Shown: piece after piece, positions 52,245 to 61,559 of the stretch
How the letters are laid out: each line of letters opens with the position of its first letter
Numbering within the stretch: position 1 is the first letter of the stretch
Assembly (NCBI RefSeq): GCF_002904295.1
Contig: NZ_PPHG01000009.1
Span: forward strand, 62,001 to 126,000
Origin: Amycolatopsis sp. CA-128772
GTDB lineage: Bacteria; Actinomycetota; Actinomycetes; Mycobacteriales; Pseudonocardiaceae
Reading direction: 5' to 3'
Length of the DNA stretch: 64,000 nt
Notes under the pieces: model-generated
Seen by the model: the letters and a program-made list of their open reading frames with translations, nothing else
What the model was told of the DNA's origin: nothing
Databases searched by the model: none
Program-made: the position numbers and the translations under genes

Positions 52245-53314
52245 GGTTCGACCACCCTGGCGAGGAAGTAGAGCGCCCCGGTGCCGGCGTGCCGGACCAG
52301 CAGCAGGAACGGCCGGTCCACCGTGACGGCGACCGGGTCGTCGATCATCATCGAGGTCAGGCGCATGGTCAGCGCGGTGGCCGCGGCCCCCTCGAAGCCT
52401 TGTTCGTCGACGCGCAGCACGGCCTGGTGCAGCACCTCGGACACGGTCAGCCGCGGGTCGGGCGAGAGCCCGCTCAGGTCGGCGTCGCCGGTGAACATCG
52501 TGCGGACGCCGAGGCCGCGCAGCACGCCGGTCAGCGAGCTGGCGACGTCGAGCGAAATCTTGGGGAGGGCAAGCTCGACGCGCTTGAAGCGGATCTCGTC
52601 GAGGAGGCTCGTCAGGGCCGTCTGGTCGAGGGTGGCTTCCGCGAGGTCGCCGTCGGGCAGCAGCACGACGGCCTGCAGGCCCCCGGCCGCGGCCAGCTGC
52701 ACCGCCTGCCAGCCGCCGGCGTGCGCGTAACCGACGCTCTCGCTGAGCCACATGGTCGGCACGTCCCGGGTGCCGGACGGCGCGTGGAAGGGCGCGTCGC
52801 TGGTATTGGCTTCGCGGAACGGCAGTTTCCAGGCGGCTTTGAGGTACAGCGCGTTGACGAGCACGGCGGCGACGTCGGAGTCGATCGAGCCGGGCAGCAG
52901 CAGCTGCGGGATCAGCCCGCGCGTGGTGCGGCCGACGTCGTCGTTGATGAGCGCCCGGGCGGCTTCGGGCTCCTTCTCGAAGGGCGCGCTCGCGACGGCG
53001 GCGCCGGGCCACTCGGCGAGTCCGGCCTTGAAGGAGTCCTCGAGCGGGAGCCGGTCGTCGGCCCACAGCGTGTTGGCGACGGCCAGCTCGGGCTCGTCCT
53101 CGCTCAGCTCGGCGGCCTCTCGCAGCAGGACGGTCTGCGCGTCCGGGTCACCGACCAGGGCGACCAGCTCGTCCCGGGTCCGCCCCCGCGCGGCGCGGGC
53201 GGCGAGGGTCAGCGCACTGGCCACCGAGTAGGGCGAAAAGCAGGTGTTCCCGCCCTCGGCACCAAGGGCCGAGTGGACGGCGAGGGCGAACCGGAGGTGG
53301 CTGTCCGTGGCCAT
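52241..53314 (-). CDS. Serpin (serine-protease-inhibitor family), no signal peptide
   Basis: A 357-residue serpin. NTCFSPYSVASALTLAARAA is the N-terminal shutter region; ALYLKAAWKLPFREANTSDA and VPTMWLSESVGYAHAGGWQA follow, then VSEVLHQAVLRVDEQGFEGA, with the hinge EGAAATALTM leading into the reactive-centre loop, and DRPFLLLVRHAGTGALYFLA as the C-terminal signature. The Ala-rich hinge suggests it is inhibitory; by counting from the hinge Glu, P1 falls near Met/Ile of MMIDD. There is no signal peptide, so the target would be intracellular unless the protein leaves in another way. It is the upstream partner of a large membrane protein. Serpins are patchily distributed in bacteria. Confidence 0.88.
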   Translation of the reverse strand: MATDSHLRFALAVHSALGAEGGNTCFSPYSVASALTLAARAARGRTRDELVALVGDPDAQTVLLREAAELSEDEPELAVANTLWADDRLPLEDSFKAGLAEWPGAAVASAPFEKEPEAARALINDDVGRTTRGLIPQLLLPGSIDSDVAAVLVNALYLKAAWKLPFREANTSDAPFHAPSGTRDVPTMWLSESVGYAHAGGWQAVQLAAAGGLQAVVLLPDGDLAEATLDQTALTSLLDEIRFKRVELALPKISLDVASSLTGVLRGLGVRTMFTGDADLSGLSPDPRLTVSEVLHQAVLRVDEQGFEGAAATALTMRLTSMMIDDPVAVTVDRPFLLLVRHAGTGALYFLARVVEP

Positions 53315-53436
53315 GCGGGCGAGACTACCGGACCGGGACCCCCCACCGGCCGCCCGCGCGCAACTCCACCCGAGGATGACAAAACGCCCGCGAAAGTTTC
53401 GCCCCCCCTCGGCCGTGCTCCACAGGCATCACCGTG

Positions 53437-53618
53437 ATCGAAGGGTCAACGCACGTGATTCGAAGGTCAACTCGCGTGATGGGGAGGTCGACACGGCGCG
53501 GACCGGCCCTCCCCGCGTGTCGGCTCCCCGAGCACGCGTGTCGGCTCCCTGATCACGCGTGTCGGCTCCCCGAGCACGCGTGTCGGCTTCCCAAGCACGC
53601 GTGTCGGCTCTCTGGTCA
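53437..53618. repeat. Tandem 21-bp repeats in the serpin-dgt gap
   Basis: Five units of 21 bases begin at 53514, 53535, 53556, 53577 and 53598, each CGCGTGTCGGCTC(C/T)C followed by a variable NGANCA end. Just before them (53437-53505) are about three looser 20-22-base units with GGTCAACNC(A/G)CGTGAT. The array fills the gap between the divergent-facing ends of dgt and the serpin and stops five bases before the dgt stop. It has no open frame of note. Function unknown. Confidence 0.75.
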
Positions 53619-53622
53619 CGGG

Positions 53623-54897
53623 TCAGCGGTGGTGGCGGGTGACGTGCCAGGAGTGCCACGCGTGGGCTTGGGCGTCGGTGAGGGAGGCGACCTGGTCGAC
53701 CACCACGCGCAGCAGGCCCGCGTCGTCCGCCGCCGCGTTCCAGGCCGGGACGAACAGCGGGTCGAGGGACTCCGGGGCGCGCTGGGCCAGGGCGTGGACC
53801 AGGTCGACCAGCAGCTCGCGCTGGCCCTCCTGCATCGCCAGCCGGCGGCGGTCGCTCATCACGTACCGCAGGGCCAGCGCCTTCAGCAGGGCCACCTCGG
53901 CCGCCACCTGGTCCGGGACGCACAGGCGCGCCCGGTAGCGCCCGAGCGGGCCCTCACCGAACTCCGCGCGCGTGCCGGTGACCGCCGCCGTCGTGAAGCG
54001 GCCGACCAGCTCGCTCGTCAGCCGTTTCAGGGCGACCTGGGCCCCCGGCGAACCGTCCGGCTCGGCGGACACGAGGGCCGCGACCACCGGCAGCGCCAGC
54101 AGTTCCGCGGCCGCATCCTCCAATGTGGACACAGACTGCGCCGAAAAGTGCTTGGCGGCGGCCTCGGCGACGGCCGCGCGCTCGTCCGGGTGGGCGAGCA
54201 CGCGCAGCTTGATCCGGCCGGCCAGCACGCCGTCCTCGACGTCGTGCACCGAGTACGCCACGTCGTCGGCCCAGTCCATGATCTGGGCCTCCAGGCACGT
54301 CCGCTCCGGCGGCGCACCCGCCCGGAACCACTCGAACACCGGCAGGTCGTCGCCGTACACGCCGTACTTCACCTGCCCCGGTTTGCGGGCCCACGGGTAC
54401 TTCGTGGTCGCGTCCAGGCAGGCGCGGGTCAGGTTCAGCCCGACCGGGTCACCCTCGGCGGACAGCAGCTTGGGCTCGAGCCGGGTGAGGATGCGCAACG
54501 TCTGCGCGTTGCCCTCGAACCCGCCGCACGCGCCGGCCACCTCGTCGAGCGCGCGCTCGCCGTTGTGCCCGAACGGCGGGTGCCCGATGTCGTGCGCCAG
54601 CCCCGCGGTGTCCACCAGGTCCGGGTCCGCGCCCAGCTCGCCGGCGATGCCCCGGCCGATCTGCGCGACCTCCAGCGAATGCGTCAGCCGGGTGCGCGGG
54701 ACGCCGGTGACCTCGGCGCCCTCCCCCGGCCCGACCACCTGGGTCTTGCCCGCGAGCCGCCGCAGCGCGGCGGAGTGCAGCACCCGGGCGCGGTCGCGGG
54801 AGAACGCACTGCGCCCGTCCGCCCGCGCGCCGGGCAGCGCGGCGCCCTTCGCCGGCTCCGGCAGCAGGCGGGCGGTTTCGTGCTCGGTGTAGTCCAC
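53623..54897 (-). CDS. dgt: Deoxyguanosinetriphosphate triphosphohydrolase-like protein
   Basis: A 424-residue HD-domain dNTP triphosphohydrolase. The HD ligands are visible: [20 protein letters not shown], then [20 protein letters not shown]. Later [20 protein letters not shown] provides the final metal Asp and substrate contacts, and [20 protein letters not shown] the N-terminal substrate loop. It hydrolyses dNTPs to nucleosides and triphosphate and controls the dNTP pool. Start GTG 54897 (MDYTEHE). In actinomycetes dgt lies near dnaG; here nine genes (tandem insertions of regulators, serpin and others) separate them. Confidence 0.95.
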   Translation of the reverse strand: MDYTEHETARLLPEPAKGAALPGARADGRSAFSRDRARVLHSAALRRLAGKTQVVGPGEGAEVTGVPRTRLTHSLEVAQIGRGIAGELGADPDLVDTAGLAHDIGHPPFGHNGERALDEVAGACGGFEGNAQTLRILTRLEPKLLSAEGDPVGLNLTRACLDATTKYPWARKPGQVKYGVYGDDLPVFEWFRAGAPPERTCLEAQIMDWADDVAYSVHDVEDGVLAGRIKLRVLAHPDERAAVAEAAAKHFSAQSVSTLEDAAAELLALPVVAALVSAEPDGSPGAQVALKRLTSELVGRFTTAAVTGTRAEFGEGPLGRYRARLCVPDQVAAEVALLKALALRYVMSDRRRLAMQEGQRELLVDLVHALAQRAPESLDPLFVPAWNAAADDAGLLRVVVDQVASLTDAQAHAWHSWHVTRHHR

Positions 54898-54992
54898 ATG
54901 ACCAGCCTAAACGCGACCACCGACATTCTTCGGGCGTTCGGGTGGCGGAGCCCCCGACCTGGGGCGAAGCCCCCGGAAGTCGCCGACAAAAC

Positions 54993-55655
54993 TCAGCCGA
55001 GGAAAGTGGCGAACAGGTCGTCCGCGGGCGTCTTCGTCAGCCGGTAGTACAGCAGCGCGCCGGTCTCGCGGATGATGTACCGCACCTGGGTGACGCGCTC
55101 CTGGACGATCGGCCCGCTGTGCGTGGGCGCGGTCCACGCCTCCAGCCCCAGGTCGGCGGCCATGGTCCGGGCGCGGAAGGAGTGCCACGGGTCGCTGACC
55201 AGCACCGCCGTCCGCCAGCCGCGCGCCTCCACCTGCTGGGCGACCGCGCGCAGGCTCCGCAGCGTGTCACTGCCTTCGCCGACCGCCAGGGTCGCCGACG
55301 CCGGCACGCCGCGCCGGGTCAGCCACAGCTGGCCGGCCCGGGCCTCGGTGAAGTTGTCCTCGGCCTTCTTGCCACCCGCGGTGACGATCGTCTTCGCGAC
55401 CCCCGCGTCGTAGAGCTGCTTGGCCTTCACCAGCCGGGCCGCGTAGATGTCCGACGGCTTGCCGTTGTACTGGGCCGCCCCCAGCACCACGATGACGTCG
55501 GCGGGCCGCCGGTCGTTCTCGCGGGCCACCTCCCACACGCGGAACGCCGTGCCGCCGACGAGCGCGAGCAGCATCAGCAGCGTGCCGAGGACGATCCGGC
55601 GCGCCCAGCTCGCGCGCGACGGTTTGGTGCGTTCAGCGGTACCCACCCGGCCCAT
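54993..55655 (-). CDS. YdcF/SanA-family (DUF218) membrane-anchored protein
   Basis: A 220-residue protein with one N-terminal helix (RRIVLGTLLMLLALVGGTAF) and an extracytoplasmic DUF218 domain: ADVIVVLGAAQYNGKPSDIY, ARLVKAKQLYDAGVAKTIVT, VGEGSDTLRSLRAVAQQVEA and LVSDPWHSFRARTMAADLGL. The family (YdcF, SanA, ElyC) is tied to envelope integrity and vancomycin or detergent sensitivity; the biochemical activity is not settled. ATG 55655. Monocistronic, in line with dgt. Confidence 0.88.
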   Translation of the reverse strand: MGRVGTAERTKPSRASWARRIVLGTLLMLLALVGGTAFRVWEVARENDRRPADVIVVLGAAQYNGKPSDIYAARLVKAKQLYDAGVAKTIVTAGGKKAEDNFTEARAGQLWLTRRGVPASATLAVGEGSDTLRSLRAVAQQVEARGWRTAVLVSDPWHSFRARTMAADLGLEAWTAPTHSGPIVQERVTQVRYIIRETGALLYYRLTKTPADDLFATFLG

Positions 55656-55670
55656 TCTTTCAGAACCGGC

Positions 55671-56276
55671 TCAGAGCCAGCCACGCTCCTCGGCGACGCG
55701 CACGGCTTCGGCCCGCGTCCGCGCCCCGGTCTTCCCGATCGCCGCGGACAGGTGGTTGCGGACGGTGCCTTCGGACAGGTGCAGGGCGCGGGCCACGTCG
55801 GCCACCGTGCTGCCGTCCTTGGCCTCCCGCAGCACGTCCCGCTCCCGCCCGGTGAGCGGGCTGGCACCGGTGGCGAGGGATTCCGCGGCCAGCGCCGGAT
55901 CCACCACCCGCAGTCCACTGTGGACCCGGCGGACGGCTTCGACGAGCTGTTCCGGCGGCGCGTCCTTGACGACGAACCCGGCCGCACCGGCCGCCATCGC
56001 GCGGGCGAGGTAGCCGGGCCGCCCGAACGTCGTGCAGATGATCACCCGGCACGACGGCAGCGCGGCCCGCAGGTCGGCCGCGGCCTCCAGGCCGTCCTTG
56101 CCGGGCATCTGGACGTCCAGCAGGGCGACGTCGGGCTTCGCCTCGCGGGCGGCGGCCACCACCTCGTCGCCGGAGCCCACCTGCCCGACCACCTCGATGT
56201 CGTTCTCGAGGCCCAGCACGGTGGCCAGGGCCCCGCGGACCATGGCCTGGTCGTCGGCCAGCAGCACCCGGATCAA
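55671..56276 (-). CDS. NarL/DesR-like response regulator
   Basis: A 201-residue response regulator. IRVLLADDQAMVRGALATVL opens the receiver, the phosphoacceptor is in VALLDVQMPGKDG, and the Lys is in GFVVKDAPPEQ. The C-terminal LuxR domain is LTGRERDVLREAKDGSTVAD, then LSEGTVRNHLSAAIGKTGAR. The start is an unusual TTG at 56276, fixed by the TTGA overlap with the kinase stop and by the receiver beginning immediately. It pairs with the kinase at 56273 and likely controls the ABC exporter upstream. Confidence 0.92.
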   Translation of the reverse strand: MIRVLLADDQAMVRGALATVLGLENDIEVVGQVGSGDEVVAAAREAKPDVALLDVQMPGKDGLEAAADLRAALPSCRVIICTTFGRPGYLARAMAAGAAGFVVKDAPPEQLVEAVRRVHSGLRVVDPALAAESLATGASPLTGRERDVLREAKDGSTVADVARALHLSEGTVRNHLSAAIGKTGARTRAEAVRVAEERGWL

Positions 56277-57478
56277 GCGAGTCCTCCCGCGGGTTCGGCG
56301 CGCACGGCCGGGGCGGCCGGGCTCGGTTCGGGGTGCGGGATCTCCGCCCGCACCAGCAATCCTCCCCCGGGCCGGACGGACGCCCGCACGGTGCCCCCGA
56401 CGGCTTCGAGCCGCTCGGCGAGCCCGCGCAGGCCGTTGCCCTGGACGAGCTCGGTGGCCCGGCCGTCGTCCTCGACCTCCAGCCAGTTCTCCCCCAGCCG
56501 CACGCGCACCCGCTTGGCGCCGGAGTGGCGCAGGACGTTCGTCACGGCTTCCCGCAGCACGTACCCGAAGGGGTTCTGGAACTCCGGCCGGACGTTGTCG
56601 ACGGCGTGCGGCAGGTCGGCGTCGATTTCCGCGGCTCGCAGCGCCGCGCGGGCGCCGACGAGCTCGACCGACAGCGACACCTCGCGGTTCGCCGACACGG
56701 TCGCGCGGACGTCGGACAGCGCGCTGCGGGTGAGGCTCTCCACCTCGCGGATCTCCTCGACCGCCCGCGGGATGTCGCCGGCGCTCTCCAGCACCCGCCG
56801 GGCCAGCCCCGCCTTGACGGTGATCGTGGTGAGGCTGTGCCCGAGCAGGTCGTGCAGGTCGCGGGCCAGCCGCTCCCGCTCGTTCGCCACGGCCAGCGTG
56901 GCGATCTCCTTGTTGGCCTGTTCCAGGTGCCGGACGGCGCGGATCAGGCTGGACATGAAGAACATCGCCAGCGTGACCGACGCGACCGTGATCAAGTCCC
57001 CGTAGTCGTCCGCGAAGCGGCCGGTCAGCAGGAGGATCCCGACCGCCACCACGAGGGCCCCACCGTCGAGGATCACCACCCACACCGGCGCCACCAGGAA
57101 GACCATCACCGCGGTGCCGTAGAGCATGACGAACGGGTTGGCGTGCACGGCGGTGACCACGGCGAGCCCGAGTACGAGCATCCCGATCCCGTAGGCGAAC
57201 CGAGCCGGGCGGCCGTGGTCGAACACCATCGGGAAGAACGCGTACGAGGCCGCGTAGCCGTAGACCAGCACCCACAGCACCACCACGGCGGGCGTCACCG
57301 GGTGCGCCAGCAGTGACTTGGTGACCGGGATCAAGAACGGCAGGGTGAACACGATCGAGAAGATCGGCCACCGCACCTTGTCGGGCCCGCCGCCGTCACG
57401 GCCGCGTGGCGGGTCCGCCCACCACGTCTCCCGGTTGCCCAGGCCGAACTTGTGGCTCTCGGACTCCGCCATCGCCAT
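56273..57478 (-). CDS. DesK-like sensor histidine kinase
   Basis: A 401-residue kinase with about five hydrophobic helices in the first 170 residues (VRWPIFSIVFTLPFLIPVTK; YGIGMLVLGLAVVTAVHANP; VMVFLVAPVWVVILDGGALV). The phosphoacceptor helix is ERERLARDLHDLLGHSLTTI, a DesK-type H-D motif, and the ATPase has REAVTNVLRHSGAKRVRVRL and GNGLRGLAERLEAVGGTVRA. The membrane domain suggests sensing of lipid state or a membrane-active drug. ATG 57478, or the in-frame ATG six bases later. It lies 13 bases after the ABC permease stop, so all four genes form one operon. Confidence 0.92.
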   Translation of the reverse strand: MAMAESESHKFGLGNRETWWADPPRGRDGGGPDKVRWPIFSIVFTLPFLIPVTKSLLAHPVTPAVVVLWVLVYGYAASYAFFPMVFDHGRPARFAYGIGMLVLGLAVVTAVHANPFVMLYGTAVMVFLVAPVWVVILDGGALVVAVGILLLTGRFADDYGDLITVASVTLAMFFMSSLIRAVRHLEQANKEIATLAVANERERLARDLHDLLGHSLTTITVKAGLARRVLESAGDIPRAVEEIREVESLTRSALSDVRATVSANREVSLSVELVGARAALRAAEIDADLPHAVDNVRPEFQNPFGYVLREAVTNVLRHSGAKRVRVRLGENWLEVEDDGRATELVQGNGLRGLAERLEAVGGTVRASVRPGGGLLVRAEIPHPEPSPAAPAVRAEPAGGLA

Positions 57479-57491
57479 TCCCCTCCGGCCC

Positions 57492-58232
57492 TCAGACGCG
57501 GGCGCTGTCCTTAAGGTAACGCCTGATCACCAGCGCCCCGAGCACTACCGTCCACCCGCCGAGCACGCCGACGGCCTGCGGCAGCGAGACCACCAGGTCG
57601 CTGGTCACCGCCGGTCGCGCCACCTGCAGCACCCAGTAGGTCGGCATGAGCTGGGCGACGTCGTGCATCCAGCCGGGCATCGTCTCGATCGGGATCCACA
57701 GCCCGCCCAGGAATCCCATGCCGAGCGTGACGAGCATGTTGATCGGCTGCATCGAATCCGGCGTGCCGAACTGGCCGAGCAGCAGGCCCAGCAGCACCAG
57801 CGGGATCGTGCCGAGCCAGATGCCGGCGAAGATGCGGACCCAGCCGCTCGCGTCGACGTGCACGCCCTCGGCCAGCACGCCCAGCAGCGGGACGAGCACC
57901 AGCGCGGGCAGCCCCACGAGCATCCCGGAGATCCCCTTGCCGGCCAGGTAACCGGTGCCGGTCAGCGGGGTCAGGCGCAGCTGCCGCTGCCAGCCGACGG
58001 CCCGTTCCAGGGCGAGCCGGGCGCCGCTGTTGGTCGCCGCGGCGAAGACGCCGAACGTCATCATGTCGATCATGATCACGGCCGCGATCTGCGCGTGGTC
58101 CGGATCGCTCGTCTTGGTGAAGACGTTGGCCTGCAACAGGAACATCAGCACCGGGAAGGCCACGACGAAGATCAGGAACCGCGGCGCCCGGAAGTTGCGG
58201 CGGATCTCGGTGAGCAGGTAGGTGGCGTTCAT
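57492..58232 (-). CDS. ABC-2-type transporter permease
   Basis: A 246-residue ABC-2 permease with six helices: FLIFVVAFPVLMFLLQANVF, MIDMMTFGVFAAATNSGARL, ISGMLVGLPALVLVPLLGVL, WLGTIPLVLLGLLLGQFG, MLVTLGMGFLGGLWIPIETM, GVLGGWTVVLGALVIRRYL. The cytoplasmic AVGWQRQLRLTPLTGTGYLA is the typical coupling segment. The ATG at 58232 overlaps the ATPase stop (ATGA). With the ATPase and the DesKR-like pair this is a classic sensor-exporter operon. Confidence 0.9.
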   Translation of the reverse strand: MNATYLLTEIRRNFRAPRFLIFVVAFPVLMFLLQANVFTKTSDPDHAQIAAVIMIDMMTFGVFAAATNSGARLALERAVGWQRQLRLTPLTGTGYLAGKGISGMLVGLPALVLVPLLGVLAEGVHVDASGWVRIFAGIWLGTIPLVLLGLLLGQFGTPDSMQPINMLVTLGMGFLGGLWIPIETMPGWMHDVAQLMPTYWVLQVARPAVTSDLVVSLPQAVGVLGGWTVVLGALVIRRYLKDSARV

Positions 58233-59161
58233 CGCACGGGCTCCGCGGTCTCGTCGGCGGTCAGGGACAGGAAGGCGCCTTCGAGGCCGACGGCGCTGAT
58301 TTCGACGTCGCGTGCGGCCGGCACCGCGGCCTTGAGCGCCCACAGCGTGGCGTCGGAGTCGGCGCTGGAGATCGCGACGCGGTCGCCGCGCAGCTCGAAC
58401 TCCTTGACGCCGGGCAGCGCCGCGATGACGGCTTCGGTGGCGCCCGGGACGGCGGCGCGCAGCGTGCGGCCGCCGGCCAGCGCGCGGACCTCGGCGACGG
58501 AGCCGTCGGCGACGATCCGGCCGCGGCGCATCAGCACCACGCGGTCGGCGAACTCCTCGGCCTCTTCGAGGTAGTGCGTCGCGAACAGGACGGTGCGGCC
58601 GGACTCGGTGAAGGCGTACATCGACTGCCAGAACTCGCGCCGCGTGCCGACGTCCATCGCCGCGGTCGGTTCGTCGAGGATCAGCAGGTCCGGGTCGCTG
58701 ACCAGGGCGACGGCGAACCGCACACGCTGCTTCTGGCCACCGGAGAGCTTGTTCGCCCGGCGGCCGGCCAGCTCCTCGACACCGGCGGCGCGCAGGGCTT
58801 GGGCCACCGGCATCGGCTTGCGGCGCAGCGCCGCGACCATGCCGACGGTCTCGCCGACGGTCAGGTCGTCCATCAGGGCCCCGCCCTGCAGCATCGCGCC
58901 GATCAGGCCGGCGCGGACGGCGTCGATCGGCTTGCGCCCGAACACGCGCACGTCACCGGCGCCGGGGCTGGTCAGCCCGAGGATCATGTCGACGGTGGTG
59001 GACTTGCCGGCGCCGTTGGGGCCGAGCAGGGCGACCACTTCGCCCGGGGCGATCGTCAGGTCGACGCCGTCGACCGCGTGGACTTCGCCGTAGTGCTTGC
59101 GCAGGCCGGTGAGATGGACCGCGGCCCCCGCCGCCACCGCCTGGGTGTCTGTTTCTCGCAT
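58229..59161 (-). CDS. ABC transporter ATP-binding protein (DrrA/NatA type)
   Basis: A 310-residue ATPase. Walker A GPNGAGKST, Q-loop in GAMLQGGALMDDLTVGETVG, signature KLSGGQKQRVRFAVAL, Walker B DLLILDEPTAAMD, and switch His in LFATHYLEEAEE. The C-terminal 80-90 residues (from LRAAVPGATEAVIAALPG) are the accessory domain of DrrA-like ATPases. ATG 59161. First gene of the exporter/two-component operon. The 188-base gap to glyS contains a very strong hairpin. Confidence 0.93.
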   Translation of the reverse strand: MRETDTQAVAAGAAVHLTGLRKHYGEVHAVDGVDLTIAPGEVVALLGPNGAGKSTTVDMILGLTSPGAGDVRVFGRKPIDAVRAGLIGAMLQGGALMDDLTVGETVGMVAALRRKPMPVAQALRAAGVEELAGRRANKLSGGQKQRVRFAVALVSDPDLLILDEPTAAMDVGTRREFWQSMYAFTESGRTVLFATHYLEEAEEFADRVVLMRRGRIVADGSVAEVRALAGGRTLRAAVPGATEAVIAALPGVKEFELRGDRVAISSADSDATLWALKAAVPAARDVEISAVGLEGAFLSLTADETAEPVR

Positions 59162-59247
59162 GTCCCCAGGCTGCCGCCCGGAAGGCCCGGGTCCCCGGAT
59201 CGTGCGTCACGTCTTGGCCGTGACAGGTGTCAGGGGTCCCGGCCCCA

Positions 59248-59334
59248 AGCGCCCCAATGTGGCGTTGGTTGCGTCCAACGCACCCAATGTGGCGTTCGGT
59301 GCATCCAACGCACCGAACGCCACATTGGGGCGCT
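59248..59334. repeat. Repeat-plus-hairpin element after glyS
   Basis: CCCAATGTGGCGTTCGGTGC (59283-59302), loop ATCCAAC, then its exact complement GCACCGAACGCCACATTGGG (59310-59329): a 20-bp perfect stem. A second related unit with CCCCAATGTGGCGTTGG lies just before (59252-59268); the 19-base arms 59248-59266 and 59316-59334 are also perfect complements, so two alternative stems are possible. It ends 16 bases past the glyS stop (minus strand). It can terminate glyS, but its size and internal repeats suggest a dispersed intergenic element. Confidence 0.7.
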
Positions 59335-59349
59335 CGGAAGCCGGGTGGG

Positions 59350-60738
59350 TCAGCAGCCGATGAGGCGGCCCGCCAGGTAGGACTCGAGCTGGTCGATCGC
59401 GATCCGCTCCTGCGACATCGAGTCGCGCTCGCGCACGGTCACGGCCTGGTCCTCGAGCGAGTCGAAGTCCACCGTGACGCAGTACGGCGTGCCGATCTCG
59501 TCCTGGCGCCGGTAGCGGCGGCCGATCGCCTGGGCGTCGTCGAAGTCGACGTTCCAGTGCTTGCGCAGGGTCGCCGCCACCTCCTTGGCCTTCGGGGTCA
59601 GGTCGGCGTTGCGCGAGAGCGGCAGCACCGCGACCTTGAACGGCGAAAGCCGCGGATCGAGCTTCAGCACCACGCGGATGTCGGTGCCGCCCTTGGCGTT
59701 CGGCACCTCTTCCTCGACGTAGGAGTCCACCAGGAACGCCATCATCGAGCGCCCGACACCGGCCGCCGGCTCGATGACGAACGGCCGGTACCGCTGGCCC
59801 GAGGCCTGGTCGAAGAACGACAGGTCCTGGCCCGAGTGGTTCGAGTGCGTCGTCAGGTCGAAGTCGGTGCGGTTCGCGATGCCCTCGAGCTCGCCCCACT
59901 CCTGACCCGCGTTGAACGCGAACCGGTACTCGATGTCGACGGTGCGCTTCGCGTAGTGCGAGAGCTTTTCCTTCGGGTGCTCGTAGTGGCGCAGGTTCTC
60001 GGCCTTGATGCCGAGGTCGGTGTACCACTCCGTGCGCTGGTCGATCCAGTACTGGTGCCAGCGCTCGTCCTCGCCCGGCTCGACGAAGAACTCCATCTCC
60101 ATCTGCTCGAACTCGCGCGTCCGGAAGATGAAGTTGCCCGGCGTGATCTCGTTGCGGAAGGACTTGCCGATCTGGCCGATGCCGAACGGCGGCTTCTTGC
60201 GCGAGGTCGTCTGGACGTTGGAGAAGTTCACGAAGATGCCCTGCGCGGTCTCCGGGCGGAGGTAGTGCAGGCCCTCTTCGGACTCCACCGGGCCGAGGTA
60301 GGTCTTCAGCATCATGTTGAAGTCCCGCGGCGGGGTGTACTGGCCGCGCGTGCCGCAGTTCGGGCACGGCACCTCGGACAGGTCGTCCTCGCTGGTCTCC
60401 TTGCCGGTGCGCGCCGCGAACTCCTCGGCGAGCTGGTCGGCGCGGAAGCGCTTGTGGCACGACAGGCACTCGATCAGCGGGTCGGTGAACACGTTGACGT
60501 GCCCCGAAGCGACCCAGACCTCACGCGGCAGGATCACCGACGAGTCGAGGCCGACGACGTCGTCGCGGCCCTGGACCACGGTCTTCCACCACTGGCGCTT
60601 GATGTTGTCCTTGAGCTCGACCCCGAGCGGCCCGTAGTCCCACGCAGAGCGGGTGCCGCCGTAGATTTCTCCGCTGGCGAAGACGAAACCACGGCGCTTG
60701 CACAGGCTGATGATCTTCTCAATGGTGTTCGTGGGCAC
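59350..60738 (-). CDS. glyS: Glycyl-tRNA synthetase (alpha2 type)
   Basis: A 462-residue class II synthetase of the dimeric bacterial/eukaryotic-like type. [20 protein letters not shown] opens the enzyme; a Zn-binding insert uses CLSCHKRF and PCPNCGTRG; motif 2 is [20 protein letters not shown]; motif 3 is [17 protein letters not shown]. It charges tRNA-Gly. GTG 60738 (MPTNTIEKI) follows GGAGCGTGG. The neighbourhood with zur/arsR on one side and dgt/dnaG on the other is the usual actinomycete order. Confidence 0.96.
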   Translation of the reverse strand: MPTNTIEKIISLCKRRGFVFASGEIYGGTRSAWDYGPLGVELKDNIKRQWWKTVVQGRDDVVGLDSSVILPREVWVASGHVNVFTDPLIECLSCHKRFRADQLAEEFAARTGKETSEDDLSEVPCPNCGTRGQYTPPRDFNMMLKTYLGPVESEEGLHYLRPETAQGIFVNFSNVQTTSRKKPPFGIGQIGKSFRNEITPGNFIFRTREFEQMEMEFFVEPGEDERWHQYWIDQRTEWYTDLGIKAENLRHYEHPKEKLSHYAKRTVDIEYRFAFNAGQEWGELEGIANRTDFDLTTHSNHSGQDLSFFDQASGQRYRPFVIEPAAGVGRSMMAFLVDSYVEEEVPNAKGGTDIRVVLKLDPRLSPFKVAVLPLSRNADLTPKAKEVAATLRKHWNVDFDDAQAIGRRYRRQDEIGTPYCVTVDFDSLEDQAVTVRERDSMSQERIAIDQLESYLAGRLIGC

Positions 60739-60825
60739 TCCACGCTCCGAAAAGCTTGCGGGGACGGTTCAGGACTGAACGTCCAGGGTATCGGCCGGGG
60801 CCCACCGCTTTTCGCGCAGGTGAGC

Positions 60826-61479
60826 CTACGGCCGCGCCACCAGCGACGCCGTCACGACGCGGTTGTCCTCGTACCCCTCGCTGCCGCCGACGTACTCGCC
60901 GCCGCAGGTGACCAGCAGCAGCTTGTGCGGGCCGGCCGGGTCGAACAGCTGCTCGGAGCGGCCGGCGAGGTCCGATTTGTGCACGGTCTCGGTGGCGTCG
61001 ATCCGGTACACCCAGGCGCCGCCCGCGGCGTCGGTCAGCTTGACCTCCTGCCCCTGCTTCACCTGCCAGAGCTCGTTGAACGGGCCCTTCTTGCCCTTCC
61101 AGTTGACGTGCCCGGACAGCAGCGCGACACCGTGGTCGGCGCCCAGGTTCGCGCCCCACCAGGCGGCTTCGTCAAGCCCCTCCGGGATCTTCAGCGCGCC
61201 CGCGGCGTCCAGGCCCTCCTGGATCAGCTTCGCGGTGCCGCCGCCGGGCAGGGACAGCTGCGCCGGCGCCTTGCCGGCGTCCTGGGCGGTGTTCGGCGAC
61301 GCGGGCTGGTTCGCGGCCGGGACGGGCGCGCCCGCGCCGTTCGCGACGGCGGGTTCATCCTTTCCAGTGAACACGAGCAGGGTCACGACCAGCGCCGCGA
61401 CCAGGAACGCCCCGGCGACGCCGACGATCCACCAGCGGCCGGAGCTCTTCTTCGGCTCCGCCGGGTTCGGGTCCTGCAT
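60826..61479 (-). CDS. Class F sortase (first)
   Basis: A 217-residue membrane-anchored sortase. One N-terminal helix (WWIVGVAGAFLVAALVVTLL), a Pro/Ala-rich linker, then the beta-barrel. The catalytic triad is clear: His124 in LLSGHVNW, Cys192 in LVTCGG and Arg207 in EDNRVVTASLV. The WWGANLGADHG segment is typical of class F (CXC group) sortases of actinomycetes. ATG 61479 follows GAAGGAG. It lies 80 bases downstream of a second sortase. It would join a surface protein to peptidoglycan or act as a housekeeping anchorase; its substrate signal is unknown. Confidence 0.88.
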   Translation of the reverse strand: MQDPNPAEPKKSSGRWWIVGVAGAFLVAALVVTLLVFTGKDEPAVANGAGAPVPAANQPASPNTAQDAGKAPAQLSLPGGGTAKLIQEGLDAAGALKIPEGLDEAAWWGANLGADHGVALLSGHVNWKGKKGPFNELWQVKQGQEVKLTDAAGGAWVYRIDATETVHKSDLAGRSEQLFDPAGPHKLLLVTCGGEYVGGSEGYEDNRVVTASLVARP

Positions 61480-61559
61480 GTGCTTGTGCTCCTTCGCGGT
61501 CGGGGGCAGTGCACGGAGGGACATGCCGCGAAGAGCGCAGGAGGTTGCAGCGAGTTCGA

